The notes under the pieces were generated by a model, which was given only the letters and a program-made list of their open reading frames with translations, did no database searches and had not been told where the DNA came from. Shown here piece after piece: positions 18,183 through 27,159 of a DNA stretch of 64,000 nt (positions within the stretch are counted from its first letter, which is position 1; each line of letters opens with the position of its first letter). Source of the DNA: Halobaculum magnesiiphilum (lineage in GTDB: Archaea; Halobacteriota; Halobacteria; Halobacteriales; Haloferacaceae); assembly GCF_019823105.1 (NCBI RefSeq), contig NZ_CP081958.1, positions 2,666,001 through 2,730,000 on the forward strand. Direction: 5' to 3'. Position numbers and translations under genes: made by a program.

Positions 18183-18745
18183 TGGGGGCAGACCTCCCCG
18201 CGCTGCTCCTGGTCGACCTCCAGACCGGGTTCGACGACCCGGGATACGGCGAGCGCAACAACCCCGACGCGGAGGCGAACGCCGAACGACTGCTCGACGC
18301 CTGGCGCGAGCGCGACGGGGCGGTGTTCCACGTCCGCCACGACTCCACGGAGCCGGACTCGCCCCTGCGCGGCGACGCACCCGGGTTCGCGTTCAAGGAG
18401 CCGTTCCGCCCCCGCGAGGGCGAACCCGAACTCGTCAAGCGCGTCAACTCGGCGTTCGTCGGCACCGACCTCGAAGCCCGGCTCCGCGAGGGCGGCCACG
18501 AGCGACTGGTCGTCGCGGGGCTCACCACAGACCACTGCGTGTCGACGACGACGCGGATGGCGGAGAACCTCGGCTTCGAGCCCACGGTCGTCACCGACGC
18601 GACGGCGACGCACGCGCGGACCGGCCCGGACGGCGAGCGGTTCGACCCCGAGACGGTTCACCGGACGGCGCTGGCGCACCTGCGCGGCGAGTTCGCGTCG
18701 ATCTCGACGACCGAGGAGCTGCTGGCGTCGCTGGCGGCGGAGTGA
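18182..18745 (+). CDS. Isochorismatase-like cysteine hydrolase
   Basis: The 187-residue protein has the catalytic triad of the cysteine hydrolase family: Asp12 (LLVDLQTGF), Lys86 (LVKRVNSAF) and Cys119 (TTDHCVSTT). Members hydrolyse isochorismate, nicotinamide, N-carbamoyl compounds and related amides; the substrate here is not evident. The start overlaps the upstream YqcI/YcgG stop (ATGA), so the proteins are made together and may act in one pathway. Confidence 0.88.
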   Translation: MGADLPALLLVDLQTGFDDPGYGERNNPDAEANAERLLDAWRERDGAVFHVRHDSTEPDSPLRGDAPGFAFKEPFRPREGEPELVKRVNSAFVGTDLEARLREGGHERLVVAGLTTDHCVSTTTRMAENLGFEPTVVTDATATHARTGPDGERFDPETVHRTALAHLRGEFASISTTEELLASLAAE

Positions 18746-18767
18746 GCGTCGTCCCCGACCGGGCCGC

Positions 18768-19385
18768 TCAGCCGTCGTAGCTGATGAAGCTCGCGGCGTC
18801 GTCGGCGAAGGCGACCGCGTCGGGGCCGAAGGAGTCCGCATAGCGGACGACGAGCGCGATGACCGCCTCCGGTCGGGCGACCCGATACCCCTCCTCGGTG
18901 TCGAGCAGGCCGGCGTCGGCGAGTTCGCCCGCGTACGTCGAGACGGTCGGCCGCGACACGTCGAGCGCGCGCGCCAGGTCGGCGCCGGAGGCGTCGGGCG
19001 TGCGAAGCAGCCCGAGGATCATCCCCCGCGGCGTCTCGCGCCGGAGGTACCCGAGCGCGCGGCGTTCGAACGCGGAGAACCGGCCCGCCGGGAAGTAGCG
19101 GCGGTAGTCGCCGTCCTTCTGGGAGATCACCTCGCCCCCGGACTCCAGTCGCTTGAGGTGGTGCTGCGTCTCGCCGGTCGCCAGCGAGAGGTCGTCCCGG
19201 AGCTTCGAGAAGTGCGCGCCGGGCGTCGTGGCGAGGTAGCCGCGGATGGCGTCGCGGGCGGCGGAGTCGTCGTCGCCGTCGGCGGCAGCGTGCGTCCGGC
19301 CGCCGGCCGCCAGGGGCGTCGCGGCCCCCAGCGCGGCGAAGCGCCGAAGGGTGGCGCGCTTGTCCGCGTCGACCTCGCGTGTCAC
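18768..19385 (-). CDS. Two-domain winged-helix transcriptional regulator
   Basis: The product of about 205 residues has two winged-helix DNA-binding segments, at about 50-105 (THFSKLRDDL-like, here AHFSKLRDDLSLATGETQHH) and 120-175 (GADLARALDVSRPTVSTY). It resembles haloarchaeal regulators with tandem HTH domains. The GTG at 19385 is preferred because CCTTTTGCCC lies about 25 bp upstream; the ATG at 19496 would add 37 residues. Residues 10-30 are hydrophobic and Ala-rich and could touch the membrane. No ligand domain is visible. Confidence 0.75.
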   Translation of the reverse strand: MTREVDADKRATLRRFAALGAATPLAAGGRTHAAADGDDDSAARDAIRGYLATTPGAHFSKLRDDLSLATGETQHHLKRLESGGEVISQKDGDYRRYFPAGRFSAFERRALGYLRRETPRGMILGLLRTPDASGADLARALDVSRPTVSTYAGELADAGLLDTEEGYRVARPEAVIALVVRYADSFGPDAVAFADDAASFISYDG

Positions 19386-19544
19386 ACCGAACCGTAGCGA
19401 GGTGCCGGGCAAAAGGGTGTCGTTGTGGCAGGCGGTGACAAGCCGACTGACGCGCGGTAGCGAGCCTGCAACAACCGGATCAGCGATCGACGGCAACCGA
19501 GCCGACCGCGACGGGCACCGGCGTGGCCCCCGGCGACGGTCCGT

Positions 19545-20726
19545 TCACTCCGTCTCGGTCTCCGGCTCCTCGCCGCCGGCGCCGTCGTCGGCTTCCGCGA
19601 CCACGTCGTCCGCGGATTCCATCGTGTCCTCCTCGTCGGCCTCGGCGACGACCTCGTCGGCGGACTTGATCGTGCCGCCGATGTCGCCCTCCTTCACCGC
19701 GGCGGCCTCCTGTTCGAGCGCCTCGGTGTCCATCTGGGCGGCCTCGTCGATCTCGCCGAGGATGTCCTCGATGTCGTCGAGCCCGAGCATCTCGCGGGTC
19801 TCGCTGTCGAAGTCGAGCGAGTCGAGCCCCTCGGAGTCCTGCACGTCCGAGCCGGTCAGCTGCTTGCCGTAGCGGCCGACGAGGCTCGTGAGCTCCTGCG
19901 GGAGGACGAAGGTGGTGGAATCGCCCTGGCCGATGCGCTCCAGCGTCTCCATCCCCTTGTCGATGATGGCGCGCTCGCCCATCGACTCGGCGGACTTCGC
20001 GCGGAGGACCGTCGAGATGGCGTCACCCTGCGCCTCCAGGATCTGGCTCTGCTTTTCACCCTGGGCGCGGATGATGTTCGACTGCTTCTCGCCCTCGGCG
20101 GACTCGACGGCGGAGCGGCGTTCACCCTGCGCCTCGAGGATCATGGCGCGGCGACGGCGCTCGGCGGAGGTCTGCTGCTCCATCGCCTGCTGGACGTCCT
20201 TCGAGGGATTGACCTCGCGCACCTCGACGGACTCGACGCGGATCCCCCACTCGTCGGTGGGCTCGTCGAGCTCCTTGCGGATCCGCGCGTTGATCTCCTG
20301 GCGCTTGTTCAGCGTGTCGTCGAGCTCCATGTCGCCCAGCACGGCGCGGAGGGTCGTCTGGGCGAGGTTGGAGACGGCGACCTTGTAGTCCTCGACCTCG
20401 AGGAACGCCTTCTTCGCGTCCATCACCTTGATGTAGACGACGGCGTCGGCGGTCACCGGCGAGTTGTCGCGGGTGATCGCCTCCTGGCGAGGCACGTCGA
20501 GCGTCTGCGTGCGCATGTCGAAGGTGTACGTCCGCGAGACGAACGGCGGGACGATGTTGATACCCGGTTCGAGCAGCTTTCGGTACTCGCCGAACACCGT
20601 GAGGGCCTTCTTCTCGTAGGCGTCGACGATGACGATCGCCTGATAGACGGCGACGATCGCGACGATCAGGAACAGCAGTCCGACGATCGCCGGACCGATC
20701 CCGACGATCTGCAGTGGGAGGACCAT
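19545..20726 (-). CDS. SPFH/stomatin-prohibitin family membrane protein
   Basis: The 393-residue protein has an N-terminal membrane helix (about 8-33), a Band 7/SPFH domain (about 30-190) and a long coiled region rich in GEKQS repeats (about 195-250), followed by a very acidic tail (about 320-393). Such proteins assemble into ring or cage structures in membranes and often work with NfeD partners and proteases. The gene downstream of an NfeD homologue (20795-21421) on the same strand supports that pairing. CCCTTAAGCC lies about 27 bp before the ATG. Confidence 0.9.
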   Translation of the reverse strand: MVLPLQIVGIGPAIVGLLFLIVAIVAVYQAIVIVDAYEKKALTVFGEYRKLLEPGINIVPPFVSRTYTFDMRTQTLDVPRQEAITRDNSPVTADAVVYIKVMDAKKAFLEVEDYKVAVSNLAQTTLRAVLGDMELDDTLNKRQEINARIRKELDEPTDEWGIRVESVEVREVNPSKDVQQAMEQQTSAERRRRAMILEAQGERRSAVESAEGEKQSNIIRAQGEKQSQILEAQGDAISTVLRAKSAESMGERAIIDKGMETLERIGQGDSTTFVLPQELTSLVGRYGKQLTGSDVQDSEGLDSLDFDSETREMLGLDDIEDILGEIDEAAQMDTEALEQEAAAVKEGDIGGTIKSADEVVAEADEEDTMESADDVVAEADDGAGGEEPETETE

Positions 20727-20794
20727 GGCTAGCGCTTCGACCGTCGGGGCTTAAGGGTTCTCCCGCTGTCACGCTCCGAGTGGCCGACGGCGGC

Positions 20795-21421
20795 TCACTC
20801 GCGCTCGGATTCGGTCTCCCGCTCGGCCTCGTCGTTCCCCTCGTCGTCCGCGGCTGGGTTCGGGTCTACCTCCACGTCGTTGGCGTCCGCGCGCTCCGCC
20901 TCCCGGCGCCCCTTCGCCAGCTCCCGGTCGATGTCGTCGACGCCGCCCGCCAGCGACTCGACGGTGAGAACGTTGCCGCCGCCGGGGTCGACGACGAGCA
21001 CCTCGGTTCCCTCGGCGATCTCGCCGTCGACAGAGCGCGCCGAGTAGTACGGATTGAACCCGCCTTCGTCGAGCTTCACCTCGCCCCCGGTGGGCGTGAC
21101 GGTCTCGGTGACGCGGGCGGTCGACCCCCGAAGCGACCGGGAGTCGGAGGTCTGCGCCTGGCCCTTCCCGCCGTACAGGTCGAACTCGTGGTAGCCGTAG
21201 AACGCGAGCGCGCCGAACACGAGCACGAGCAGGCCGAGCACGAACGGCCCGGCCAGCGGCCCGAGCGCGAGCCCGACGAGCCCGGCCGCGAGCAGCGCGA
21301 CCCCGATGACGACGAAGTGTGCGCCCGGGGCCAACGCCTCGGCGATGGACAGCACGAGCCCGGCCGCGATCAACACGAGCGGCAGGGTCTCCGGGGCGAC
21401 GAGGCCCGATTGGAGCAACAT
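20795..21421 (-). CDS. NfeD family membrane protein
   Basis: The 208-residue protein has about four N-terminal membrane helices (about 10-80) and then a C-terminal OB-fold domain (about 95-160) with the GSTARVTETVTPTGGEVKL segment typical of NfeD, and an acidic tail. NfeD proteins partner SPFH proteins, and the SPFH gene follows 69 bp downstream. The small protein gene at 21446-21682 lies 25 bp upstream, so the three probably form an operon. Confidence 0.87.
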   Translation of the reverse strand: MLLQSGLVAPETLPLVLIAAGLVLSIAEALAPGAHFVVIGVALLAAGLVGLALGPLAGPFVLGLLVLVFGALAFYGYHEFDLYGGKGQAQTSDSRSLRGSTARVTETVTPTGGEVKLDEGGFNPYYSARSVDGEIAEGTEVLVVDPGGGNVLTVESLAGGVDDIDRELAKGRREAERADANDVEVDPNPAADDEGNDEAERETESERE

Positions 21422-21445
21422 GGGCGGGTCTTGGGGACGGCGGGG

Positions 21446-21682
21446 TTAAAGCGTCACCGAGAACACCAACAGGAGCGTCCCGAGGACGCCCGCGACGACG
21501 AACAGCGCGTTCTCGGCGTCGATCGACTCCGGCTCGATCGGCGGGTTGCGCGCGGCCTCGCGTGCGGCCTCCGCCTCCGGTCCGACCTCGTCGATGGCGA
21601 AGCGCCACTGCTCTCCGTCGTCGCCCGAGTCGCCGTCGGGATCGACTCGGCCGCCGGCGTCGGTGCGGGGATCGTCCGACAT
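21446..21682 (-). CDS. Small haloarchaeal membrane protein upstream of nfeD
   Basis: The 78-residue protein has a polar acidic N-terminal half with QWRFAIDEVG and one C-terminal membrane helix (about 58-78). It resembles a conserved haloarchaeal small-protein family found beside NfeD/SPFH genes (DUF7312, from memory). It lies 25 bp before the nfeD start and probably starts the operon. Function unknown. Confidence 0.7.
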   Translation of the reverse strand: MSDDPRTDAGGRVDPDGDSGDDGEQWRFAIDEVGPEAEAAREAARNPPIEPESIDAENALFVVAGVLGTLLLVFSVTL

Positions 21683-21789
21683 GAACCAGGCTAGCCGTCG
21701 CGGTGGTAAAGAGGTGTCGGGGACGGCGAGAGCGCGAGCCGCGTACGGTCGTCAGTGGTCGGCGGCGGTCGTCGCCGGTCGGCGACGGC

Positions 21790-23547
21790 TCACTGCCGTC
21801 GCGCGTGCCCGATCACGTCGCCCTCGTAGACGACCCCGCGCTCGGCGTCGACCGTCACGGTCGTGTCGTCGACCACGTCGTCGGCCAGCGGCGCGCCCGA
21901 CACCATCGGGATGCCGACCTCGCGGGCGACGAGCGCGGGGTAGCCGGTCATCCCCGCGCGGGCGTCGATGATGCCCCCGAGCGCCCCCGTGTCGCCGACG
22001 AACTCGGCGTCGAATCCCGCCGGGAGGTACGCGATCGTTCCCTCCGGCACGTCGGTGAGGTCGCCGTCGGGGAGCCGGCGCAGCGGCCCGGAGACGCGCC
22101 CGCCGACGACGTGGCGCCCGGTGGCGATCGTCTCGGCCGCGACGTGGAGCTTCAGCGTGTTCGTCGTGTTCGTCCCCTCAAGCTCGGTCATCATGCCCGA
22201 GAGGACGACGATCGTGTCGCCCGACTCGGCGGCGCCGGTCTCGAGGGCGGCCGAGACCGCCGAGTCCATCACCTCCTCGATGCTGCTGTGGTAGTCGGCG
22301 TACATCGGTCGGACGCCCCACGAGAGCGCGAGCTGACGGCGAACGCGGTCGCTGGGCGTCGTCGCGACGACGGGCACTGCCGGCCGGAACTTCGCCGTCT
22401 TGCGGGCGGTGTAGCCGGACTCGGAGGCGGCGACGACCGCGGCCGCGTCGGTGTCGCGAGCGAGGAAGCGCGCCGAGCGCGCCAGCGGCTCCGTCCGCGA
22501 CTCCGTCTGCGCCAGCGGGACGCGGTCCTCGCGCGTCTCGGCGTACTCGTCGCTCGCCTCGATCCGGCTGACGATCCGGTCCATCGTCTCGACGACGCGA
22601 ACCGGGTGATCGCCGATCGCCGTCTCGCCCGACAGCATCACCGCGTCGGTGCCGTCGAGTACCGCGTTTGCAACGTCCGAGGCCTCCGCTCGCGTCGGGC
22701 GTCGCGAGTGAACCATCGAGTCGAGCATCTCCGTCGCGGTGATGACGGGGGTGCCGGTCTCCATGCACTTGCGTATGATGCGCTTCTGGACCATCGGGAC
22801 GTCCTCCAGCGGGCACTCGACGCCGAGGTCGCCGCGGGCGACCATCACGCCGTAGGCGGCGTCGACGATCCCGTCGAGGTTCTCGACGGCGTCGGCCCGT
22901 TCGATCTTCGCGACGACCGGTATGTCGCTCGCGCCGCGCTCCTCCAAGGCGTCGGCGACGGCGTACACGTCGCCGGCGTCGCCGATGAACGAGGCGGCGA
23001 CGAAGTCCACGTCGTGGTCGACGACGAGGTCGAGTTCGCGCTCGTCGGCCGCGGTGATCGTCGGGAGATCGAGGTCGACGCCGGGGATGTTGACGCCCTT
23101 GCGCGAGCCGAGTTCGCCGCCGGAATCGATCCGGGCGCGCACGCCGTCGTCGGTCACCTCGATCACGGTGGCCTCGATCCGCCCGTCGTCGAGCAGCACT
23201 CTGTCGCCGGAGTCGGTTTCGACGAGCGCGTGGGTCACGCCGATCCGCTCGGGGGTCGCCGTGTCGTCATCGACGAACAGCACCTCCGAGCCGGTCGCGA
23301 CCTCGATCGGCTCGTCGATCTCGGCGGTTCGGACCTCCGGTCCCTGGAGGTCGAGCATCGCCGCGAGCGGTTCCTCGGTCGCGTCGTCGACCGCGCGGAT
23401 ACGGTCGATCACCTCGCCGCGGTGGTCGGTGTCGCCGTGGCTCGCGTTGAGCCGGGCGACGGACATCCCGGCGTCGGCGAGCGCCCGAATCGTCGCTCGG
23501 TCGTCGGAGGCGGGACCGAGCGTACAGACGATCTTGGCTCGTCGCAT
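21790..23547 (-). CDS. pyk: Pyruvate kinase
   Basis: The 585-residue enzyme converts phosphoenolpyruvate and ADP to pyruvate and ATP. Visible features are the N-terminal MRRAKIVCTLGPAS, the active-site signature VVAKIERADAVENLDG, MVARGDLGVE, and the C-terminal allosteric-type domain. The last 90-100 residues carry a PEP-utilising mobile domain (TGGTLS-type: ALGGIIDARAGMTGYPALVA), as in haloarchaeal and some bacterial long forms. A TATA-like CTTTATACT lies about 27 bp before the ATG. It is transcribed away from the small HTH gene region and is monocistronic. Confidence 0.96.
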   Translation of the reverse strand: MRRAKIVCTLGPASDDRATIRALADAGMSVARLNASHGDTDHRGEVIDRIRAVDDATEEPLAAMLDLQGPEVRTAEIDEPIEVATGSEVLFVDDDTATPERIGVTHALVETDSGDRVLLDDGRIEATVIEVTDDGVRARIDSGGELGSRKGVNIPGVDLDLPTITAADERELDLVVDHDVDFVAASFIGDAGDVYAVADALEERGASDIPVVAKIERADAVENLDGIVDAAYGVMVARGDLGVECPLEDVPMVQKRIIRKCMETGTPVITATEMLDSMVHSRRPTRAEASDVANAVLDGTDAVMLSGETAIGDHPVRVVETMDRIVSRIEASDEYAETREDRVPLAQTESRTEPLARSARFLARDTDAAAVVAASESGYTARKTAKFRPAVPVVATTPSDRVRRQLALSWGVRPMYADYHSSIEEVMDSAVSAALETGAAESGDTIVVLSGMMTELEGTNTTNTLKLHVAAETIATGRHVVGGRVSGPLRRLPDGDLTDVPEGTIAYLPAGFDAEFVGDTGALGGIIDARAGMTGYPALVAREVGIPMVSGAPLADDVVDDTTVTVDAERGVVYEGDVIGHARRQ

Positions 23548-23572
23548 AGTCTTACCCGGAGGTGACGCGCGC

Positions 23573-23584
23573 CAGTATAAAGGG
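23573..23584 (-). promoter_or_regulatory. TATA box of pyk
   Basis: CCCTTTATACTG on the minus strand lies 26-37 bp before the ATG at 23547. Confidence 0.65.
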
Positions 23585-23634
23585 CTGCGGAGAAAACTCG
23601 GGTTCGAGTGAACAGTTGACGAACGTCGATCCCG

Positions 23635-23913
23635 TTACTGCGTAACCATCCAGGTCGTGCCCGAGGAGTAGCCCCACTTCTCCACGTCGATGTCGACGGC
23701 GGCGTCGACGACCGCGGACATGTTCGCGCCGACCTCCTTCGCGGAGAGGCCGAGCTCCTCGGCGATGAGCCGGGACTTGAAGTACGTCTGCTCGGCGGCG
23801 TGCTCGCGGAGGTACGCGAGGATCCGGTGTTGCTTGTCGCTGAGGTCGGCGCTCGCCTCGACGGCCGCGGTCTCCTCGGTCCCGATCGACTCGACGGTGC
23901 TCGTCGCGCTCAT
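23635..23913 (-). CDS. Small winged-helix protein of a haloarchaeal family
   Basis: The 92-residue protein has a helix-turn-helix-like region at about 25-70 (KQHRILAYLREHA followed by FKSRLIAEELGLSAKEVGANM) and ends with WGYSSGTTWMVTQ. It matches a short haloarchaeal family (DUF7123, from memory). It may bind DNA but has no known target. A CTATGAG about 24 bp upstream could be the TATA region. The gene stands alone just downstream of the divergent aglD-like promoter region. Confidence 0.75.
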   Translation of the reverse strand: MSATSTVESIGTEETAAVEASADLSDKQHRILAYLREHAAEQTYFKSRLIAEELGLSAKEVGANMSAVVDAAVDIDVEKWGYSSGTTWMVTQ

Positions 23914-24107
23914 ATCTCCGTGAACGAGCTATCGGCTCATAGGGGGTTTGGTACGCGGGGTTAACACGCCGCAGTCGGGCGATCGTCTGATCGTGTCGAC
24001 CGCGATCGGCGTCCCGAACTCGCCGCGTCGGTACGGTCGCCTAACATGGTCGCGCCCCGCCGGAATGACAGAAGGTTCTTACCCGGTCGACGGCCACCGA
24101 GAGGGTA

Positions 24108-26039
24108 ATGAGTAGTCCGGACGGGCGCCCCGATCCCGACCCCGACGGCGTGGACCGCGCCGGCGTCGGCACCGCCGCCGGCGACGCCGCCGCCGACGGG
24201 ATCCGCGTCAGCGTCGTGCTCCCCGCGTTCAACGAGGCGGCGACCATCGAGGGGACCGTCCGGACGACCGTCGGGACGCTGGAGGGGTTCCTCCCGAACG
24301 ACGCCTTCGAGGTGATCGTCGCCGAGGACGGCTGCGACGACGACACTCCCGAGATCGCCGACCGGCTCGCCCGCGAGGACGACCGGGTGCGCCACTTCCA
24401 CAGCGACCGGCGGCTTGGTCGCGGCGGCGCCCTGGAGTTCGCGTTCGAGCGCGCGGCCGGCGACACGCTCGTGTACTTCGACACGGACCTCGCGACGGAC
24501 ATGGGCCACCTGGAGGAGTTGGTGGCGAAGATCGACCGGGAGGGGTACGACGTGGCAACGGGGTCGCGGTGGATCCCCGGCGACGAGGCCGACCGCCCGG
24601 CAAAGCGCGGCGTCCCCTCGCGCGGGTTCAACCTCATCGTTCGGACCGTCCTCCGGTCCCGGCTGCGCGACCACCAGTGCGGCTTCAAGGCGCTCTCACG
24701 GGAGGCGTTCGAGGAGCTCCACGAGGCCGTCGAGGACGACCACTGGTTCTGGGATACGGAACTCCTCGTGCGCGCCCAGCGCAGGGGGTTCCGGGTCGCG
24801 GAGTTCCCCGTCGAATGGGAGCCGCAGGGCGACTCGAAGGTCGACCTCGTTCGCGACGTGTTCGGCATGGGGAGCCAGATCGTTCGGCTGTGGTGGCAGC
24901 TGTCCGTGTCGCCGCGGATCACTCGCACCAGGACGGTCGCCGCCGGCGTCGTCCTCACGGTCGCCGCGCTCGCGCTGATGACGGTGTACCTCGACCCCTC
25001 GGCGGTGCTGGCGGCGTTCGAGGGCGCCGACCCCGCGCCGGTGGCCGCCGCGACGCTCGTGTACCTCCTCTCGTGGCCGCTGCGGGGGCTGCGGTACCGC
25101 GACATCCTCACGGAACTCGGCTACCGCGAGAAGCTCGGGTTCCTCACGGGCGCGGTGTTCATCAGCCAGACCGGCAACCTCGTGTTCCCGGCGCGCGCCG
25201 GCGACGCGGTGCGCGCGTACGTCGTGAAGGCGCGCCGCGGGATCCCGTACCCGACGGGCTTCGCCTCGCTGGCGGCCGAGCGCGTGTTCGACCTGCTCAC
25301 CATCACCGCGATGGCCGGCGCGGTGCTGGCGGGGCTGCTCGTCACCGACGGGACGAGCGCCGTCGCCGCGGCGGTGTCGGCGAACGTCCCGGGCGTCCCG
25401 CCGGCCGCCGTCTCGCGGGCGATCCAGGTCGCCGCCGGCATCGGCGTCGTCGCGGTCGCCAGCCTGTTCGTCATCGTCGCGACCGCCCGCAGCGACCGCA
25501 ACTACGTTCGGGACGTGGTCTCCCGGTTCTCCTCCGATTCGTACGTCGACTACGTCGCCGGCGTGATCGAGGAGTTCACCGCCGGCGTGCAGACGGTGGC
25601 GGGAACGCGCGCCTCCTTCGCCCGCGTCGGCGGCGTCTCCGTGGTCGTGTGGACCCTCGACGTGGTGACGGCGCTGCTCGTGCTGGCGGCGTTCCCCGCC
25701 GCGGTCGAGTCGATGACGGTCACCCAGCTGGTCGTCGTCGGCTTCTTCGCCGTCTCCGTCGGCAACCTCGCGAAGGTGTTGCCGCTGTCGCCCGGCGGCA
25801 TCGGGCTGTACGAGGCCGCCTTCACCGCGCTCGTGGTCGGACTCGGCGGCGTGCCCGCGGCCGTCGCGTTCGCGGCGGCGGTGCTGGACCACGCGGTGAA
25901 GAACGCCGTCACGGTCGCCGGCGGCGTCGTCTCGATGATCGGGTTCAACGTCTCGCTCACCGACGCCGTCGACGAGACGGCCGAGCTGGACGAGGAGGGC
26001 GAACCCGAGGGGAGCGAGTTCCCGAGCGACGACGACTGA
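24108..26039 (+). CDS. aglD: AglD-like glycosyltransferase with flippase-like membrane domain
   Basis: The 643-residue protein joins a family 2 glycosyltransferase (about 33-245) to an UPF0104-type (lysylphosphatidylglycerol synthase-like) membrane domain of about eight helices (285-615). The metal-sugar DXD motif is Asp125-Thr-Asp127 in YFDTDLATDMG, and RGFNLIVRTVLRSRLRDHQCGFK is typical of dolichol-phosphate sugar synthases. AglD of Haloferax, with the same layout, attaches mannose to dolichol phosphate for S-layer N-glycosylation. CTTACCC lies about 30 bp before the ATG. The rest of a glycosylation cluster is not visible here. Confidence 0.87.
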   Translation: MSSPDGRPDPDPDGVDRAGVGTAAGDAAADGIRVSVVLPAFNEAATIEGTVRTTVGTLEGFLPNDAFEVIVAEDGCDDDTPEIADRLAREDDRVRHFHSDRRLGRGGALEFAFERAAGDTLVYFDTDLATDMGHLEELVAKIDREGYDVATGSRWIPGDEADRPAKRGVPSRGFNLIVRTVLRSRLRDHQCGFKALSREAFEELHEAVEDDHWFWDTELLVRAQRRGFRVAEFPVEWEPQGDSKVDLVRDVFGMGSQIVRLWWQLSVSPRITRTRTVAAGVVLTVAALALMTVYLDPSAVLAAFEGADPAPVAAATLVYLLSWPLRGLRYRDILTELGYREKLGFLTGAVFISQTGNLVFPARAGDAVRAYVVKARRGIPYPTGFASLAAERVFDLLTITAMAGAVLAGLLVTDGTSAVAAAVSANVPGVPPAAVSRAIQVAAGIGVVAVASLFVIVATARSDRNYVRDVVSRFSSDSYVDYVAGVIEEFTAGVQTVAGTRASFARVGGVSVVVWTLDVVTALLVLAAFPAAVESMTVTQLVVVGFFAVSVGNLAKVLPLSPGGIGLYEAAFTALVVGLGGVPAAVAFAAAVLDHAVKNAVTVAGGVVSMIGFNVSLTDAVDETAELDEEGEPEGSEFPSDDD

Positions 26040-26075
26040 GCACTCGACTCTCGGTCCGAGCGTTCGCGACGCCGC

Positions 26076-26651
26076 TCAGTACAGGTCCGTCACGAACGGG
26101 CCGAGCGCGCCCGCGACGGCGGTCCGAAGCGCGTCGGTCCGGTCGACCCGTCCGTCGGTGAGCGCGCCCGCGGCGCCCTGGTTTCTCGCCACGTCCGACT
26201 CCCCGAGCACGTCGTCCATCACCGGTCCGAGTTCCTCGCCGTCCCGGACGCGCGCGGCGATGGATCCCGGCAGCGCGAGGCTCGGGCCGGTGCCGACCCC
26301 GACGCGCTCGCCGTCGGCGACGGCCGCCCACATCACGAGAAAGAGCCCGTCGCTCCCGGCGTACTCCGCGACGCCGCCCTCGATCCCGACGCCGAGATCG
26401 TACGCCCCGGCGTCCGCATCGAGCACCGCGTTCGCTCGGTTCACCGCCCCCGTTCGGGTTTCGTCGTGCCCGAACGGCTGCTCGGAGACGCCCGAGGGGA
26501 CGGGACACGCCTCGACGACCGTGCCGTCGCCGAGGCCGTCCGCGTCGCCGGCGAGGCCGTCTCCGTTCCCGCCCGAGCCGCCCGCGCCCGCTACCGCCCG
26601 TTCTGTCGCCTCGCGTTTCACCGGATTGCCGGAGCCGACGCCGATCCGCAT
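26076..26651 (-). CDS. yjjX: DUF84 family inosine/xanthosine triphosphatase
   Basis: The 191-residue protein starts MRIGVGSGNPVKREAT, the N-terminal signature of the YjjX/DUF84 family, and contains EGGVAE and ARNQGAAGALTDGRVDRTDA. Family enzymes hydrolyse non-canonical ITP and XTP to keep them out of nucleic acids. Residues about 24-45 are a Gly/Asp-rich insertion. The frame stays open upstream, but the start is set by homology. It is divergent from the next gene, with only 76 bp between. Confidence 0.85.
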   Translation of the reverse strand: MRIGVGSGNPVKREATERAVAGAGGSGGNGDGLAGDADGLGDGTVVEACPVPSGVSEQPFGHDETRTGAVNRANAVLDADAGAYDLGVGIEGGVAEYAGSDGLFLVMWAAVADGERVGVGTGPSLALPGSIAARVRDGEELGPVMDDVLGESDVARNQGAAGALTDGRVDRTDALRTAVAGALGPFVTDLY

Positions 26652-26727
26652 ACCCGCGGGTTCGCGTCGCGGTACGTGTGTCTTGCCTTCCGCCGCGACG
26701 GCGTACGTCGGCGAGGGTTGATGTACG

Positions 26728-27159
26728 ATGCCGAGGCCAGTCCCGGCGATGGCCGGACAGTCCACCGCCGCCGAGCACGTCCGCGAGACGCTTCGGGCCC
26801 TTGCGGTCGGTCCGCCAGAGCACACTGGGGGCGCCCGCGGCGACGGCGCCGCGCGGGAGGCGACCGCCGAACAGCGCGACCTCGTCAACGAGGCCGAGCG
26901 GGCGCTGGCGAGCGTCGAGGCCGCAGCGGCGTTCGCGGACGACGACGGGTTCCGCCGGACTGCGGGGGTCGCGGAGACGACAGTCGACCCGGCGCTGGCT
27001 CGCCGGGCCCGTGCGGTCACCGAGACGATCGAACGCTACCGGGCGGCGTACCGGGACGCGGCTCCCGGTGGTGTGACGACTTCCGCAGGCGTCGCGGACC
27101 ACTTTCACTCCGGTCGCGATAGGCATATCCCGACGGCGGAACAACCCGCCGACAACTGA
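26728..27159 (+). CDS. Haloarchaeal helical protein upstream of mre11
   Basis: This 143-residue, Ala/Arg-rich protein is mostly helical (SAAEHVRETLRALAVGP-like; ARRARAVTETIERYRAAYRDA). I recognise no domain. Its stop overlaps the mre11 start (TGATG), so it is translationally coupled to mre11-rad50 and may take part in break repair. An in-frame ATG at 26749 gives a shorter product; no promoter clearly decides between them. Confidence 0.65.
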   Translation: MPRPVPAMAGQSTAAEHVRETLRALAVGPPEHTGGARGDGAAREATAEQRDLVNEAERALASVEAAAAFADDDGFRRTAGVAETTVDPALARRARAVTETIERYRAAYRDAAPGGVTTSAGVADHFHSGRDRHIPTAEQPADN